DNA of 64,000 bases, taken from Sipunculus nudus (lineage: Eukaryota > Annelida > Sipuncula > Golfingiida > Sipunculidae). Of this stretch, positions 1 to 9,920 are shown piece after piece. The stretch's first letter is position 1. The number at the start of each line of letters is the position of its first letter. Under the pieces are notes generated by a model. The model was not told the origin of the DNA and searched no databases. It worked only from the letters and a program-made list of their open reading frames with translations. Made by a program: the position numbers and the translations under genes. Location of the stretch: assembly GCA_026874595.1 (NCBI GenBank), contig CM049306.1, forward strand, positions 50,232,019-50,296,018, in the 5' to 3' direction.

Positions 1-61
1 CGGGCATCTTGTTAAATGAAGAATAAATTACGCCATATACATATGAACGGTTAGTAGAGTT

Positions 62-1000
62 TTCGGTGAAATGCGCACTGCGATCGCAGCTTAATATGAC
101 CAAAGGCATTTGCTACCGCGCATATCTGTTTGCTACTTTGCGACTGTTAATTGCTACCGCGCATATTGCTTTGAGTGTTCTTGTCCGAGCGACCTCTGGC
201 AGCAAAGACTTGCACTACGTCAACAGTAGCAGATTTTGCGATCGCAAATTCTAAGTCCCCATTGCGGTCGCAGTGGGTTGCGACCGCGCAGGTATTTTTG
301 CTACCGCGCACATTGCGCATTGCGATCGCAGCTTAATATGACCAAAGGCATTTGCTACCGCGCATAACTGTTTGCTACTTTGCGACTGTTTATTGCTACC
401 GCGCATATTGCTTTGAGTGTTCCTGTCCGAGCGACCTCTGGCAGCAAAGACTTGCACTACGTTTTGCTATCGCGCACATTGCGCATTGCGCTCGCAGCTT
501 AATATGACCAAAGGCATTTGCTACCGCGCATATCTGTTTGCTACTTTGCGACTATTAATTGCTACCGCGCATATTGCTTTGAGTGTTCCTGTCCGAGCGA
601 CATCTGCCAGCAAAGACTTGCACTACGTCAACAGTAGCAGATTTTGCGATCGCAAATTCATAGTCCCCCCTGGATAGCAAGGGACAGTAACTTGCGACCG
701 CGCAGGTCTTTTTGCTACCGCGCACATTGCGCATTGCGATCGCAGCTTAATATGACAAAAGGCATTTGCTACCGGGCATATCTGTTTGCTACTTTGCGAC
801 TGTTAATTGCTACCGTGCATATTGCTTTGAGTGTTCCTGTCCGAACGACATCTGGCAGCAAAGACTTGCACTACGTCAACAGTCGCAGATTTTGCGATCG
901 CAAATTCATAGTTCCCATTGGTAGCAATGACAGCCACTTGCTACCGGGCAGGTCTGATTTGCTACCGCGCACTTTGCGCTACGAGCCGGTCTGTGCCTGA
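62..1000. repeat. CpG-rich satellite array, ~245 bp unit
   Basis: Four tandem units are recognisable by the shared block ttaatatgaccaaaggca (single-base changes allowed), which starts at 91, 333, 499 and 747. Spacings are 242, 166 and 248 bp; the short second unit lacks the segment that follows gcaaagacttgcactacg. Each unit carries a sub-motif, tttgctaccgcgca, several times, plus copies of gcgatcgc. The similar short reading frames at 66, 417 and 644 are translations of the repeat and not genes. The array is CpG-rich, unlike the AT-rich DNA after 1.3 kb. The left edge may continue outside the window. Confidence 0.9.
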
Positions 1001-1192
1001 TGGTAGCAAGTCCGGTGGCTGTTCAGTGCGCGATGTGGCAAGCTATGCACAAGAGTAGCAAATGCTACTGTGCGACTGCCATTTGCTACCGCGCACTTTG
1101 CGCTGAATAGCCGCTGAGAGCAGATTGGTAGCAAAGTGAGTGGAAGCTGAGTGCGCGTTGTGCCGGGCTATGCGCAATGGTAGCAAAGAATC
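950..1192. repeat. Degenerate end of the satellite with inverted sub-repeats
   Basis: The same sub-motif occurs in both orientations here. Forward tttgctaccgcgca-type copies lie near 959 and 1083, and reverse ggtagcaa-type copies lie near 1011, 1130 and 1181 beside gtgcgcg. The array therefore ends in inverted sub-repeats able to fold back. This could be the end of a transposon whose internal part was amplified; that is inference. Confidence 0.6.
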
Positions 1193-1977
1193 CCAGGGAT
1201 AAGTCTGGAAAACCGACAGTTCCCCGCATATATGGAGATGCAGTTTGCAAGGCAGAATGTGTATCTAAATGCTTAGACTCCTCAGTAGCTCTAACTACAG
1301 TATAAAATACCAACTCAAAATATTATAGTATATTCAGGTTAGTGGCCAACATATTTTAAACCTTTACTACCGTTAAAACATGCAGTTGACAAAGAAAGAT
1401 GCTGTTGTAAATGCCTATGTGAAATTAAGTGTCAAGTACTTTTGGTGAAACAAGGATTTTACAGATTTCTTCTTATGCCCGGAAAGTAACGATGAAATAA
1501 TTTTTGGAGATGACAACCTGTCTAGAACAGTTGTCACAATATCCAAAAATAATAATTACTTGGTTGGCAAATTCTACTCTGAGGTGTGATCAGGGTTTAC
1601 ATTTCCAAAATTTGCCCCCTGAATATAACACATTTGTAGGCGATCAGTCAAGATTGTGGCTTCTTATTGGTGGTATCCAGGTGGCGTGACGTCATTCAGT
1701 AAAAGCGCACCTGGATAAACAGGCAGCCGAAGCGGCGAGTCGGGCTCACCTGAAAACGCACAGAAATAGCATTAGAACAATAGGATTTACTATTTTGGCA
1801 CTGACAGTACTGAGCGAAAAAAACTTCACAGGTTTCTGCTTGGATTGATTAAAAGAATATCAATCTGTCTGCCACGGCAATATTTCGTATCACATCTGAG
1901 GCCCTGTAATCGTCTGTCAGATCGAGTGATAGTCTCGAATTTTTCAGTTTCTTTTCTTAGCCCACTTGTCGTTCGTA

Positions 1978-2127
1978 TTTCAGAGATTATTATTAATTAT
2001 ATGATTTAAAATAAATGTAACTGGATATAAGTTGCATTACTTTACGGAACAATTTCAGAGATTATTATTAATTATATGATTTATAATAAATGTAACTGGA
2101 TATAAGTTGCATTACTTTACGGAACAA
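1978..2127. repeat. Two-copy tandem duplication, 75 bp period
   Basis: A 75 bp segment starting tttcagagattattattaat is repeated head to tail (second copy from 2053) with only one or two differences. Both copies end in ttactttacggaacaat. The near identity indicates a recent local duplication. No coding capacity is visible. Confidence 0.92.
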
Positions 2128-2489
2128 TGGAAATGCAAAATAATTAACGGTCAGGAAAAATGTGTCACCAGATAACTGTGACAAAGTAATTTTATTGCAC
2201 ATTCAAGTAAGAGTAGTATAACCAGATGATTGTTACTTTAATTTGTTGTACATTATTATGTAGTATCATGTATAGATGTCAGCGTGGACTAACTTAGTGC
2301 TAACACGTAATATTAACAACTATAATTTTTTAATATAAAATGCAAATAAGATCCAATAGTGACGACAATTATATGAACACGACCGATTCGATTTAAAAAC
2401 CTAGTAAACTACGTCGAACCCGCTTTAATGTCCACTCGATAACTTCTCCCCAGCTCTGTTGGCCATATTACTTCAGAAATTGAACCACT

Positions 2490-3150
2490 AGGCTATAATG
2501 AGCAACCCAGTAACAGAACCACCTTAGTAATATAGCCATCCCACTATTATGACCATCTGGTAACACGACCACCCCGCTATTATGACCATCTGGTAATACG
2601 ACCATCCCGATAAAATAATCACCTGGTAACACGACCACCCTGCTTGAATGACCACCTGGTAACACGACCATCCTGCCATTATGACCACCTGGTAACACGA
2701 CCATCCCGCTATAATGACCTCCCAGTAACACGACTATCCCGCTTGAATGACCACCTAGTAACACGACCATCCCGCTATTATGACCATCTGGTAACACGAG
2801 CATGCCGTTCTAACGACCTCCTAGCGCGAACATTGTGCTATTACGTAAACCTATTAATACGGCCATCCCGCTATTCCGACCACCTGGTAACACGACCATC
2901 CCGCTATGACAACCATCCGGGTAACACGACTATCGCTCAATATTAGCCACCTGGTAACATGACCATATACTGTGCTGTAAAACAAGGAACATAGCCTGGA
3001 ATCGTTACGGTAGCTAGCTCATGACTCTGTCAACTGAATTATGTACGAGAGGTTAGCAGATGTTAGTATGGGAGTGACATTTAACGACCACCTGGTAACT
3101 CGACCACACCGCCATAACGACTACCTTGTAGGTGTGACCGCCCGGAGTGA
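2490..3150. repeat. 33 bp minisatellite (gaccacctggtaacacgac type)
   Basis: About 14 head-to-tail units of the form cacctggtaacacgaccat followed by cccgctattatgac occupy 2490-2966. Decayed copies appear again near 3085-3150. Because 33 is a multiple of three, both strands stay open: the minus frame gives repeated VVLPGGHNSGM and the plus frame repeated NDHLVTRPSRY. These are by-products of the repeat. The style resembles subterminal minisatellites of some invertebrate DNA transposons, so the array may derive from a transposon end (inference). Confidence 0.9.
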
Positions 3151-3319
3151 CATCTAGCGACGGAGATATTACTAGATCAAGTATCGATTAAAAAAATAAA
3201 CCTAGTCTGAAGAGACCAATCGGTAAATGTCGTAGCTGCAATCGTCTGAATCTCAATCTATTTCGTCAGACAATAAGAATAATGGACATGGAAGCTAATA
3301 TAATAAATGTAAAGAACAG

Positions 3320-3490
3320 ATAGAAAAAAAAGGGAATATTTGAAAGAAAAATTCTTGTAAATGTGTGTTGGTCTGCAAATCAATGCACATAAAAATTGAC
3401 TTTGCGTATCTTTTGTTTTCAACAGAGGTTATTATTCATTTATCAAGTCTATCTTTCATACTGACCTGGTTTTTGACCTTTAACTAACCT
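3320..3490 (+). repeat. Dispersed repeat, copy 1 of a pair
   Basis: This is homologous to 5308-5487 in the same orientation. Shared landmarks in order are tttgaaagaaa, gtgtgttggtctg, a tttgcgtatcttttgttttc-like block, gtctat and ctgacctttgac-like sequence. Copies differ by substitutions and small indels. No coding or tRNA-like signal is visible, and the class is unknown (MITE or decayed element). Confidence 0.75.
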
Positions 3491-3962
3491 AGATCATATC
3501 CTTGGCGTCTGAACTGTTTTGGACACAGGACGGTTGCATTGGTGGAAGGAAGACAGCCCATTTTGATTCCTGCATTCCAGCAAACTCGTAACACCTGTGG
3601 CCTCCCGTTGCTTTCCTTACACTTGACATGGAGCAGTGTCACGTGAAACAAACCCATCCATAAAATACTTATGTAGCAATTTTTGGTGGGGTTTGCATTT
3701 TTACATATATTTACATATTATTACATGTATTCATAAATGAAGATGTCGGTCGTGTTTCTATTAATATGCGTCAATCTTTCCGCATGTAAAAAGCGCAATA
3801 ATAATAATAATAGTAATTATTATTATTATATAAAAAAGTTTGTATTTTAATTAGACTGTTGGAGGAATATGGAGAATGGTTGTTCATGGCTTTTTTGGTT
3901 GTTCCGGGCTTTTTTAATATCATGGTATTCAGTGAATTAAAGAGTAGAAATTCTTTATATAT

Positions 3963-4505
3963 TGTTACAGCCGGGAGAAGAGGTGGGAGAATATTCCAGC
4001 GGACACAGAAGAGTTGACCTTTTCCGATAAAAGCAGCATTTATAGATTTTCTTCTAAATTTGTAACGGATTTTATATAGTCTTCAGTTTACCTTTCGGAT
4101 CACTGCCAGGATTTCACTTTTGGGTTACAGTAGATTGATTTTGTGATTACATTGGACTGTTATTCTCTGAGAAGATTTGTGTGAACTGTTCATCTTGGTT
4201 GTACGTTATAAAGGACTTGTTGTCGCTGTGACAGTGGTGGTATTAAGGTACTGTACACTTTATTTATATACTTGTATTGATTTACTGTTGTATTGTTGTT
4301 ATACTGAGATATTGTATTGATTTAGTGTATTGTAATGTTAGGGTTGTTTTAAGAATAAATTATAATTATTTAAAAAAAACACTGACTTCTCTATTCATTC
4401 CCCTAGACATTTCACGCTGCCTTGTGTTACAGAATCTGATTTTTAACATAACAAAATTTTGGCTCGTCACAACTACGTGATCTGTTGATATAGGGTTCCG
4501 TAACA
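3963..4505 (+). mobile_element. LTR-like element, copy 1 (solo, internally deleted)
   Basis: The element begins TGTTACAGCC and ends TTCCGTAACA, the TG...CA ends with short inverted repeats expected of a Ty3/Gypsy-type LTR. It shares long blocks with 14259-15133 and with the minus strand of 17827-18627: attccagcggacac, cctttccgataa, cttcagtttacctttt-like, aggacttgttg, and a polyadenylation-like aagaataaattataatta. It is about 540 bp against roughly 800-875 bp in the others because it lacks most of the 5' portion. No gag-pol coding or primer-binding site lies beside it, so it reads as a solo LTR. AT-rich flanks prevent calling a target-site duplication. Confidence 0.7.
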
Positions 4506-4567
4506 ATAATCCAAGGAAAGAGCAACAGAATTCGTCATACGATGCACTTTCCGCACAATGTGTAAGA

Positions 4568-5290
4568 GAGACCCCCCCCCCCCCCTTGTCTTCTGGCAAT
4601 GTTTTTTTCCTAGCGAGTGCTACCCAGGAATTTCTGTAAACGCTGATCGAAATTACCGAAATGTGGTAACACAGCAAAAAAGCACCAAACATTAAAAATT
4701 ATTCCACCAAGCATTTAAAAGGTCAAATTTGTACCTATAATACAATTTTTTAGTAAGCCTTTATGCATCTTCATCATACTAATTCACCAAAAAGCCTCCC
4801 TCAACATGTGCCGCCGGCCCCTCCCCCCCCCCCCCCCCCCCCCCCCTTGGGAGAAAAAAAGGTAACATTCACAGGATAACACTGACTGAAATGGCTTATT
4901 CGAAATGTAGAATTAAAAGTGGGCAGAAAGACAGGACTTTCGCGTGATAATGTCTCTTCTGTCTGTCCCATTCCTTCCCTCAATCTCTCTCTCTCTCTCT
5001 CTTTCTCTCTGCACTTCTCTCTCTCTCGATCCTGTCTCTCCCTCTAATAATGGTTAATTATTATTATTATTATTATTATTATTATTGCAAGTAGTAATGT
5101 TAGTATTAGTAGTAGCAAGTATTGTCATTACAATTATTATAATTAATACAATTAGAAGTAGTAGAAGAAGAAGAACAAGATTAGAAGTAGTGGTGTTAGT
5201 AGTAGAAGTGGTAATAGCAGTATTATTAATAATACTATTATTGTTATTATTGTTATTTTGATAATTACGACTATGATTATGAATAAAATA
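4568..5290. repeat. Low-complexity stretch (poly-C, CT and degenerate ATT/AGT tracts)
   Basis: Poly-C runs lie at about 4570-4586 and 4827-4846, a CT tract at about 4985-5045, and a long imperfect trinucleotide tract (att, agt, aga variants) at 5053-5285. Reading frames across these give glycine, asparagine or leucine runs and are not genes. The sequence between the tracts (4590-4800) shows nothing recognisable. Confidence 0.85.
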
Positions 5291-5307
5291 TCTCAACCTA
5301 CCTCAAC

Positions 5308-5487
5308 CGAGAAAAACATAAAGAGGGCATTTGAAAGAAATTTGCGTGTGTGTTGGTCTGTCCATCAAAGCAGATATAATCTGACATTGCGTATCTTTTG
5401 TTTTCTACAGGGAGAAGGCTATTCATTAATGTTGTGAATAGGGACAAGTCTATTTTTCAAATAAACCTGACCTTTGACCCTCGAACT
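5308..5487 (+). repeat. Dispersed repeat, copy 2 of a pair
   Basis: This is the partner of 3320-3490. The best conserved part is attgcgtatcttttgttttc at about 5384. It lies directly after a degenerate trinucleotide tract and is followed by another at 5505-5650, so it may have inserted in, or given rise to, simple-repeat DNA. Confidence 0.72.
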
Positions 5488-5653
5488 GAGTGGAAGGAGA
5501 AGTAGTAGTATTGTTATAACAATTATTATTGATATTACAATAAGTAGTATGAATAGCATTAGTAGTAAAATAAGTAGTTACAGTACTTATAGTAGAAGCA
5601 GAAGTATGAGAATAGAAGAAGTTGTAATAGTAGAGGTAGTAGTAGCAGTATTA

Positions 5654-6719
5654 TCTATATATTTATGGCGTAACGCGATTTGTGTGATTTAACGTATCTC
5701 TTCTGATACCATCGCACGGATTGCCGTGATTTTCGCCATACATAAGCTCGGGGTATCTCCGAAGAGTTTCCACGTACTTTTATTTGCAATATTTGCGAAT
5801 TACGTGCATCTAATACTTATAAAAGGAATTCAGTTCACGTTTGTTCGCGGTGTTCTCTAGAACCGCGTTGTGTACAATATTGTGCCATACATCATTTTAA
5901 AGGTTATTATCCCCGCAGTGACATAGGCGATATGAAAATAAATAATTTTTAATAAACATATAATTTTGAGTGATTTTACCGTTTTTTTACCAAGCACAAC
6001 CGAACTGCCATCGGCAATCACCGGAATGCGTGCATCGTGGTCACTCAACCTCTAACACTAAGGACTATTGTTCATATGAATAACGCTTGCTTTCAATGAG
6101 GGATTTGACCCACGTGCGTGGTCAGTAAAAGAGAAAAACACATGTTTCTCGCTTTATGAAATGGAGAGTTCAACCCAGGAGGATTAATGACAAAACCTAA
6201 TTCAAGGTCCCGAATTCAGGAACAGGGCTGGGGTGGTGTCGGGGGTCTGAAAATGGGATACAGACCCACTGCATGGAGTCCCGCTGGGTCCGCTTCTGCT
6301 ACTTACGATGTATGCATATTTCTGTTTCCTTCTTCAGGAACAGTTTCCTTGCAACGTACATTTAATTAATCTTATGTGTTCCTCACATCAACCTATTCTT
6401 TATACGTCAAACGATAGAAACCAGTCAAATATCAACGAAACACTGTATGCCTCCGCGTCCCATTCCGGTTCGCAATGTAAACCATCACTGACCAGGTCTT
6501 TAAGGTAAACATACCGGGATATGATTTTTGTCACGAGCTCAGCGCAACAAAATAACAGTAAAAAATTATTTGTACATATCGTACTCCGAGAGTATCCCAT
6601 TTAAAATCTATATTTTCTTTTAACTTTTATAATAAAAAAATGAGCCAACATTCAATATCTCAGTAAATATATCTCCCAAACCGCGGTAAAAAGCCCGGTA
6701 TACCGGGTTTATCAGCTAG
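5654..6719 (+). mobile_element. Non-autonomous Helitron, copy 1
   Basis: The 3' end is diagnostic: a GC-rich palindrome cccggtataccggg at 6694-6707 is followed nine bases later by CTAG at 6716-6719 and then T. This fits Helitron termination (hairpin, CTRR, insertion between A and T). Two possible 5' ends exist. TC at 5809 in tctaatacttataaaagg is shared exactly with the second copy (9921) and has A before it. TC at 5654 in tctatatatttatggcg also has A before it and is related to the 5' end at 7290. The shared body (5809-6719, about 910 bp) matches 9921-11108 closely. No Rep/helicase coding is present, so the element would need transposase in trans. Confidence 0.75.
6693..6719 (+). other. Helitron 3' terminal hairpin and CTAG end, copy 1
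   Basis: The palindrome cccggtataccggg is a 7+7 perfect inverted repeat, or a 5 bp stem with a TATA loop. It is followed by tttatcagCTAG. In this family the hairpin and the CTRR end are the known termination signals for rolling-circle transposition. Confidence 0.78.
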
Positions 6720-6840
6720 TAAGTAATACTATAAAAATTTGCCCCGCACCCATCCCCAACGGGAGCCCCTTTTCTTTGTGCGTTCGTGCCTGGTCACACA
6801 ACGGCCATAGTGTGTGATGCCGGAACCGAGTTTTCACCCG

Positions 6841-6862
6841 GGGGGGGGGGGGGGGGGGGGGG
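6841..6862. repeat. Poly-G tract
   Basis: A run of about 22 guanines. It can form a quadruplex and is also prone to assembly error. No gene is adjacent. Confidence 0.95.
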
Positions 6863-7289
6863 CTCTATATGGGTTTTCGTGCATTTTGCGGACACTGGCT
6901 CATAATAATCTCAATCGTCTCAGCATTCAAACAGGAATGCTCTTTGGGAGTGGGTGATATATAAATTAAACATATAAAATATAAATATATAAAATATAAA
7001 GCCATAAAATGTACCACATATTATGATCATGCTACCATGAACTTTGGCACAACAGGATTACCCGGCCATGTGAGTGCTCAATTTTTGTGTGTGATTATGG
7101 GAATGCAATTATCGAGAACACGTCTCAGAGCTACTGTAATACCATGCAAGATAACACGTTCCTTTACTGGCAGATTGACGGGCTCTGAGCGCAACTTTAA
7201 ATAGCGATGTTCAACATAATATATTTTGATATAAAAATGATTTCATTTATCATATCAATTTTTTCAAAAATTCAATATATAAAATGGAA

Positions 7290-7395
7290 CTATATATTAA
7301 ATGCGAAACGCGATTTGTGTTTTCCGTATCCCCATTAATACCAGCGTACGGATTTTCAACATTCTTATGCTCCGGGTTTGTCCGAAGATAATCCA
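7290..7395 (+). mobile_element. Helitron 5' end fragment
   Basis: From ctatatattaaatgcgaaac to about ccgaagataatcc this matches 5655-5765, sharing cgcgatttgtgt, cgtatc, ataccagcg or ataccatcg, cggatt, and ctccgggt or ctcggggta. It then diverges, so only the first ~100 bp of the element are present. The T of the expected TC start has been lost. Confidence 0.6.
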
Positions 7396-7774
7396 TCCAT
7401 CATTCTTATCGGAGCGTATTCGTCCAAGTCATCCAGATTCAAACACAAGGATAAATCAAAGACAGAATACTAACACCAAATGTCGTCTTCAAAGAGATCC
7501 TATGACGGTAACCTTGTTCAAACAAGACATTCAACTATGAAAGACTATTTGACATCAGAACTATCTGCTTGCCCCAAACCGTGCGGGGCACGGTTAATTT
7601 GTAGTTTTTAATATTATTATTGTTATTATTGGTATTATGTTATAACAATAATTATGATTATGATTATGATTATCATATCTCAATCTACTGCGATATACAA
7701 ATAGAGTAATAGTCATTGAACCTAAAAAATCGCTTCTCATTATGATTTTTATTATTTGGTGATCTGGACTATAC

Positions 7775-8818
7775 ACCTTGAAAAAAATTAAGAAATGTGT
7801 GAACCATATTCAACATTAGATGATACAAAACAGGCTTAAACTCGACGGTGACAAAACTGGGATGATTATTATTAGTTCAGCTAAGCAGTTACAGAAAGTT
7901 GTTAATCCTTGCATTACTATTAGTACCTGTGCCATAAAACCAACCCAGAAATCACGAAATCTAGGAGTTATTTTTATGATCATATGAAACAAATGACACA
8001 AATCAGTTTAATATGAAAGAGTGCTTATCTCAATCTGTTCAACCTTGGGCGGATCCGCAGATATCTTTCTAAGTCAACTGCTGCACTGTTAGCACAGAGT
8101 TTGATTTTGTCGAGGTTAGACGTTTGTAGTTCCCTAAACTATGGAGTACCCACATCTCAGATGTTTAGACTGCAAAGAACTCAAAATCAGACGGCTCGCA
8201 TGGTATCCAGATGTCCAAAACGTGATCATATATCACCCGTGTTGTTCAAGTTGCACTGGCTACCTGTAGAATTTCGTATTAGATATAAAATATTGCTGCT
8301 TAAATATAAGGCTCTGAATGAGAAAGCACCTCATTATGTCACTGAATTACTCTAGTTAAATTTTACACCTAATGCATTGAGATCAAGTAATAAGTACATG
8401 CGTCTTTTTTTACCTTGGAGTAAATTATCTACATATGGGGAAAGAGCATTCGGTTGTTGCGCTTTTGTGCTCTGGAACAGTTTTCAAGACTGTATAAAGA
8501 AATCAGATTCTATTGATATATTGAAACGTGCACTAAAGGCACACTTTTATAGGCATGCATATGAAAATATTTTATGTCAATGATTGAACATGCTATGATT
8601 TAGAATTTAGTATTATGACATTTTATTGATCTTAACACTGGCAGTATGTTTTAAGTATATACTTATTATTGTCATTTATTTTAAATGTATGTGATTGCTA
8701 TTTATATATTGCATTGTTATGCACGTTGAGCTAAGTCCTTTATTCTGGATATGTGCGCATTATAAGAATAAATTATTATTATTATTATTATTATTATTAA
8801 TATTAGTATTATTATTAT
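7775..8818 (+). mobile_element. 5'-truncated L2/CR1-group LINE with (ATT)n tail
   Basis: The element holds the carboxy-terminal part of a non-LTR reverse transcriptase (about 7778-8583), about 190 bp of 3' UTR, and a terminal microsatellite (aataaattattattatt, 8767-8805). Such tails are typical of L2/CR1-type LINEs. The upstream catalytic YADD region is absent, so the copy is 5' truncated, the usual outcome of target-primed insertion. It cannot be autonomous. Confidence 0.85.
7778..8583 (+). pseudogene. LINE reverse transcriptase, C-terminal remnant
   Basis: In one frame the conceptual protein runs LKKIKKCVNHIQ, a stop, MIQNRLKLDGDKTG, then RNLGVIF in the region before 8101. A single frame (8101-8355) then carries LILSRLDVCSSLNYG, LQRTQNQTARMV, HWLPVEFRIRYKILLLKYK and APHYVTELL. 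After a stop, 8377-8583 carries TYGERAFG, VLWNSFQD and FKRALKAHF-like sequence. These are the family hallmarks of the thumb and C-terminal region of L2/CR1/Jockey-type reverse transcriptases (SRLDYCNSLLYG, LHWLPV, YGxRAFSxxAPxLWNSLP). Stops and a frameshift show it is dead. The upper-case matches are read from this sequence; the family assignment is from established motifs. Confidence 0.9.
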
Positions 8819-9029
8819 ATAAATGGTAGGTGTTAAGTACTCACATATGCGACGAGCAGCTGCTCAGCGATTGAGTAGACCATGGTCGCCTCCGTTATGA
8901 TGGTTTGGTTTTGACTGGCTACGGTACATTGGAGTGAAGATTTAGAGTAGTTGTCCATGGGTTAGGCAAAACACATGTAAACAAACCCGGAAAGTAACAG
9001 ACGGGACACATTAACGCCAGTCTTTGTCA

Positions 9030-9272
9030 TATATGGTGTTTAAAACAGTGCTGCCATCTATACTTGTTTTTGGTACTAATCTTTTCTTTCTTTATTTATG
9101 GCAATCGAACTGAAACTATATGTGCCTTTATTCTCACACACACACGGCAGTTTCTGTCCAATACGGTTTATTAAACAGTGCTACCACCTATATACCAATG
9201 TGGTACTGATTTTCTTGCATTATTTAAGGCAATCGAAGAAAAACCCTCTGCCTTTTATTCACACACACACAT
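9030..9272. repeat. Two-copy tandem duplication, ~130 bp period
   Basis: The landmark taaaacagtg at 9041 recurs as ttaaacagtg at 9171. It is followed in both by ctgccatcta-like sequence, a ggtactaat or ggtactgat block, ttatttatggcaatcgaa or ttatttaaggcaatcgaa, and a (CA)n run. The copies are diverged, so the duplication is old. Confidence 0.8.
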
Positions 9273-9756
9273 GTATAGAATAAAATTGTTTGGTTCCACG
9301 TCATGTAGACAATATGAAACTAACAGTCTGAGATGGTTGGAATATAACCATATTATTCAGTATGACTAAAATATTTGAATATACTGCCATAAGAAACCGT
9401 TTTTTTTTTAATTATAAGGTAGCACAATATGCCAAAAAAAAACCCTCAATCTAAATTCATTCAAAAAATTGTTTTAATTCATATTTGACTCAATAGGACA
9501 TATATCATTTTATACCTGGTACAGTCTTCTTAATGATGGTGTACATATATTTTAATATATTTAATAAATATCAGTTTTGTCATGTAGTTTAATATTAGTC
9601 CACAAAAAGTTGCTGTTAGAAGAGTCTTAAAAAGTGTGATTTTTTTTATTTAGAATTGTTCCAAATGTTTATATACCATTTGATATTGAATGAAAAGTTT
9701 AAAAGAATGTGTATGCCGTCATACAGCACACTGTAATAGCTTTAAATCATATATAT

Positions 9757-9917
9757 ATTGTTACGAAGGCAAATTGTTGAGGGGAAATATCCTGGGCCGA
9801 TCCCGGTTTCGAACCCAGGTTGGTGGCGCACAAGTCCGGCGTCCCATCCGCTTCGCTATCAAAGCAAGGTTCTCTAGCGAGTCAGTTTGGTCCACTTTTA
9901 TGTGACCCCGTAACAAT
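9757..9917 (-). mobile_element. 161 bp element: LTR-like ends around a tRNA-like module
   Basis: The ends are ATTGTTAC and GTAACAAT, the same terminal inverted repeat as in the three LTR-like elements of this window (3963, 14259 and 18625). The interior is unrelated to those elements. It carries, on the minus strand, a tRNA-like polymerase III promoter (9798-9866). The element lies three bases upstream of Helitron copy 2. It could be a miniature LTR-type (TRIM-like) unit or a SINE whose ends match the LTRs by chance. No protein is encoded; the frame through it is incidental. Confidence 0.5.
9798..9866 (-). other. tRNA-like sequence with A and B boxes
   Basis: On the minus strand an A-box-like TAGCGAAGCGGAT (9858-9846) is followed by GACGCCGGACTTGTG and a B-box-like GGGTTCGAAACC (9816-9805). 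This sits in a T-arm-like stem, CCTGGGTTCGAAACCGGG-type. A-to-B spacing is about 43 bases, as in a tRNA. No clean acceptor stem is visible, so this is a tRNA-derived promoter rather than a functional tRNA gene. Confidence 0.55.
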
Positions 9918-9920
9918 AAA

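Noticed and set aside
62-1000. Several similar small proteins (MTKGICYRAYLFATL type) as a gene family, and a cyanobacterial origin suggested by gcgatcgc words
   Set aside because: The frames are translations of the tandem satellite. The gcgatcgc octamer is simply part of the repeat unit, and the rest of the window is clearly animal.
2468-2946. Repetitive proteins on both strands
   Set aside because: A 33 bp repeat period keeps all units in one frame. There is no start context or non-repeat sequence to support a gene.
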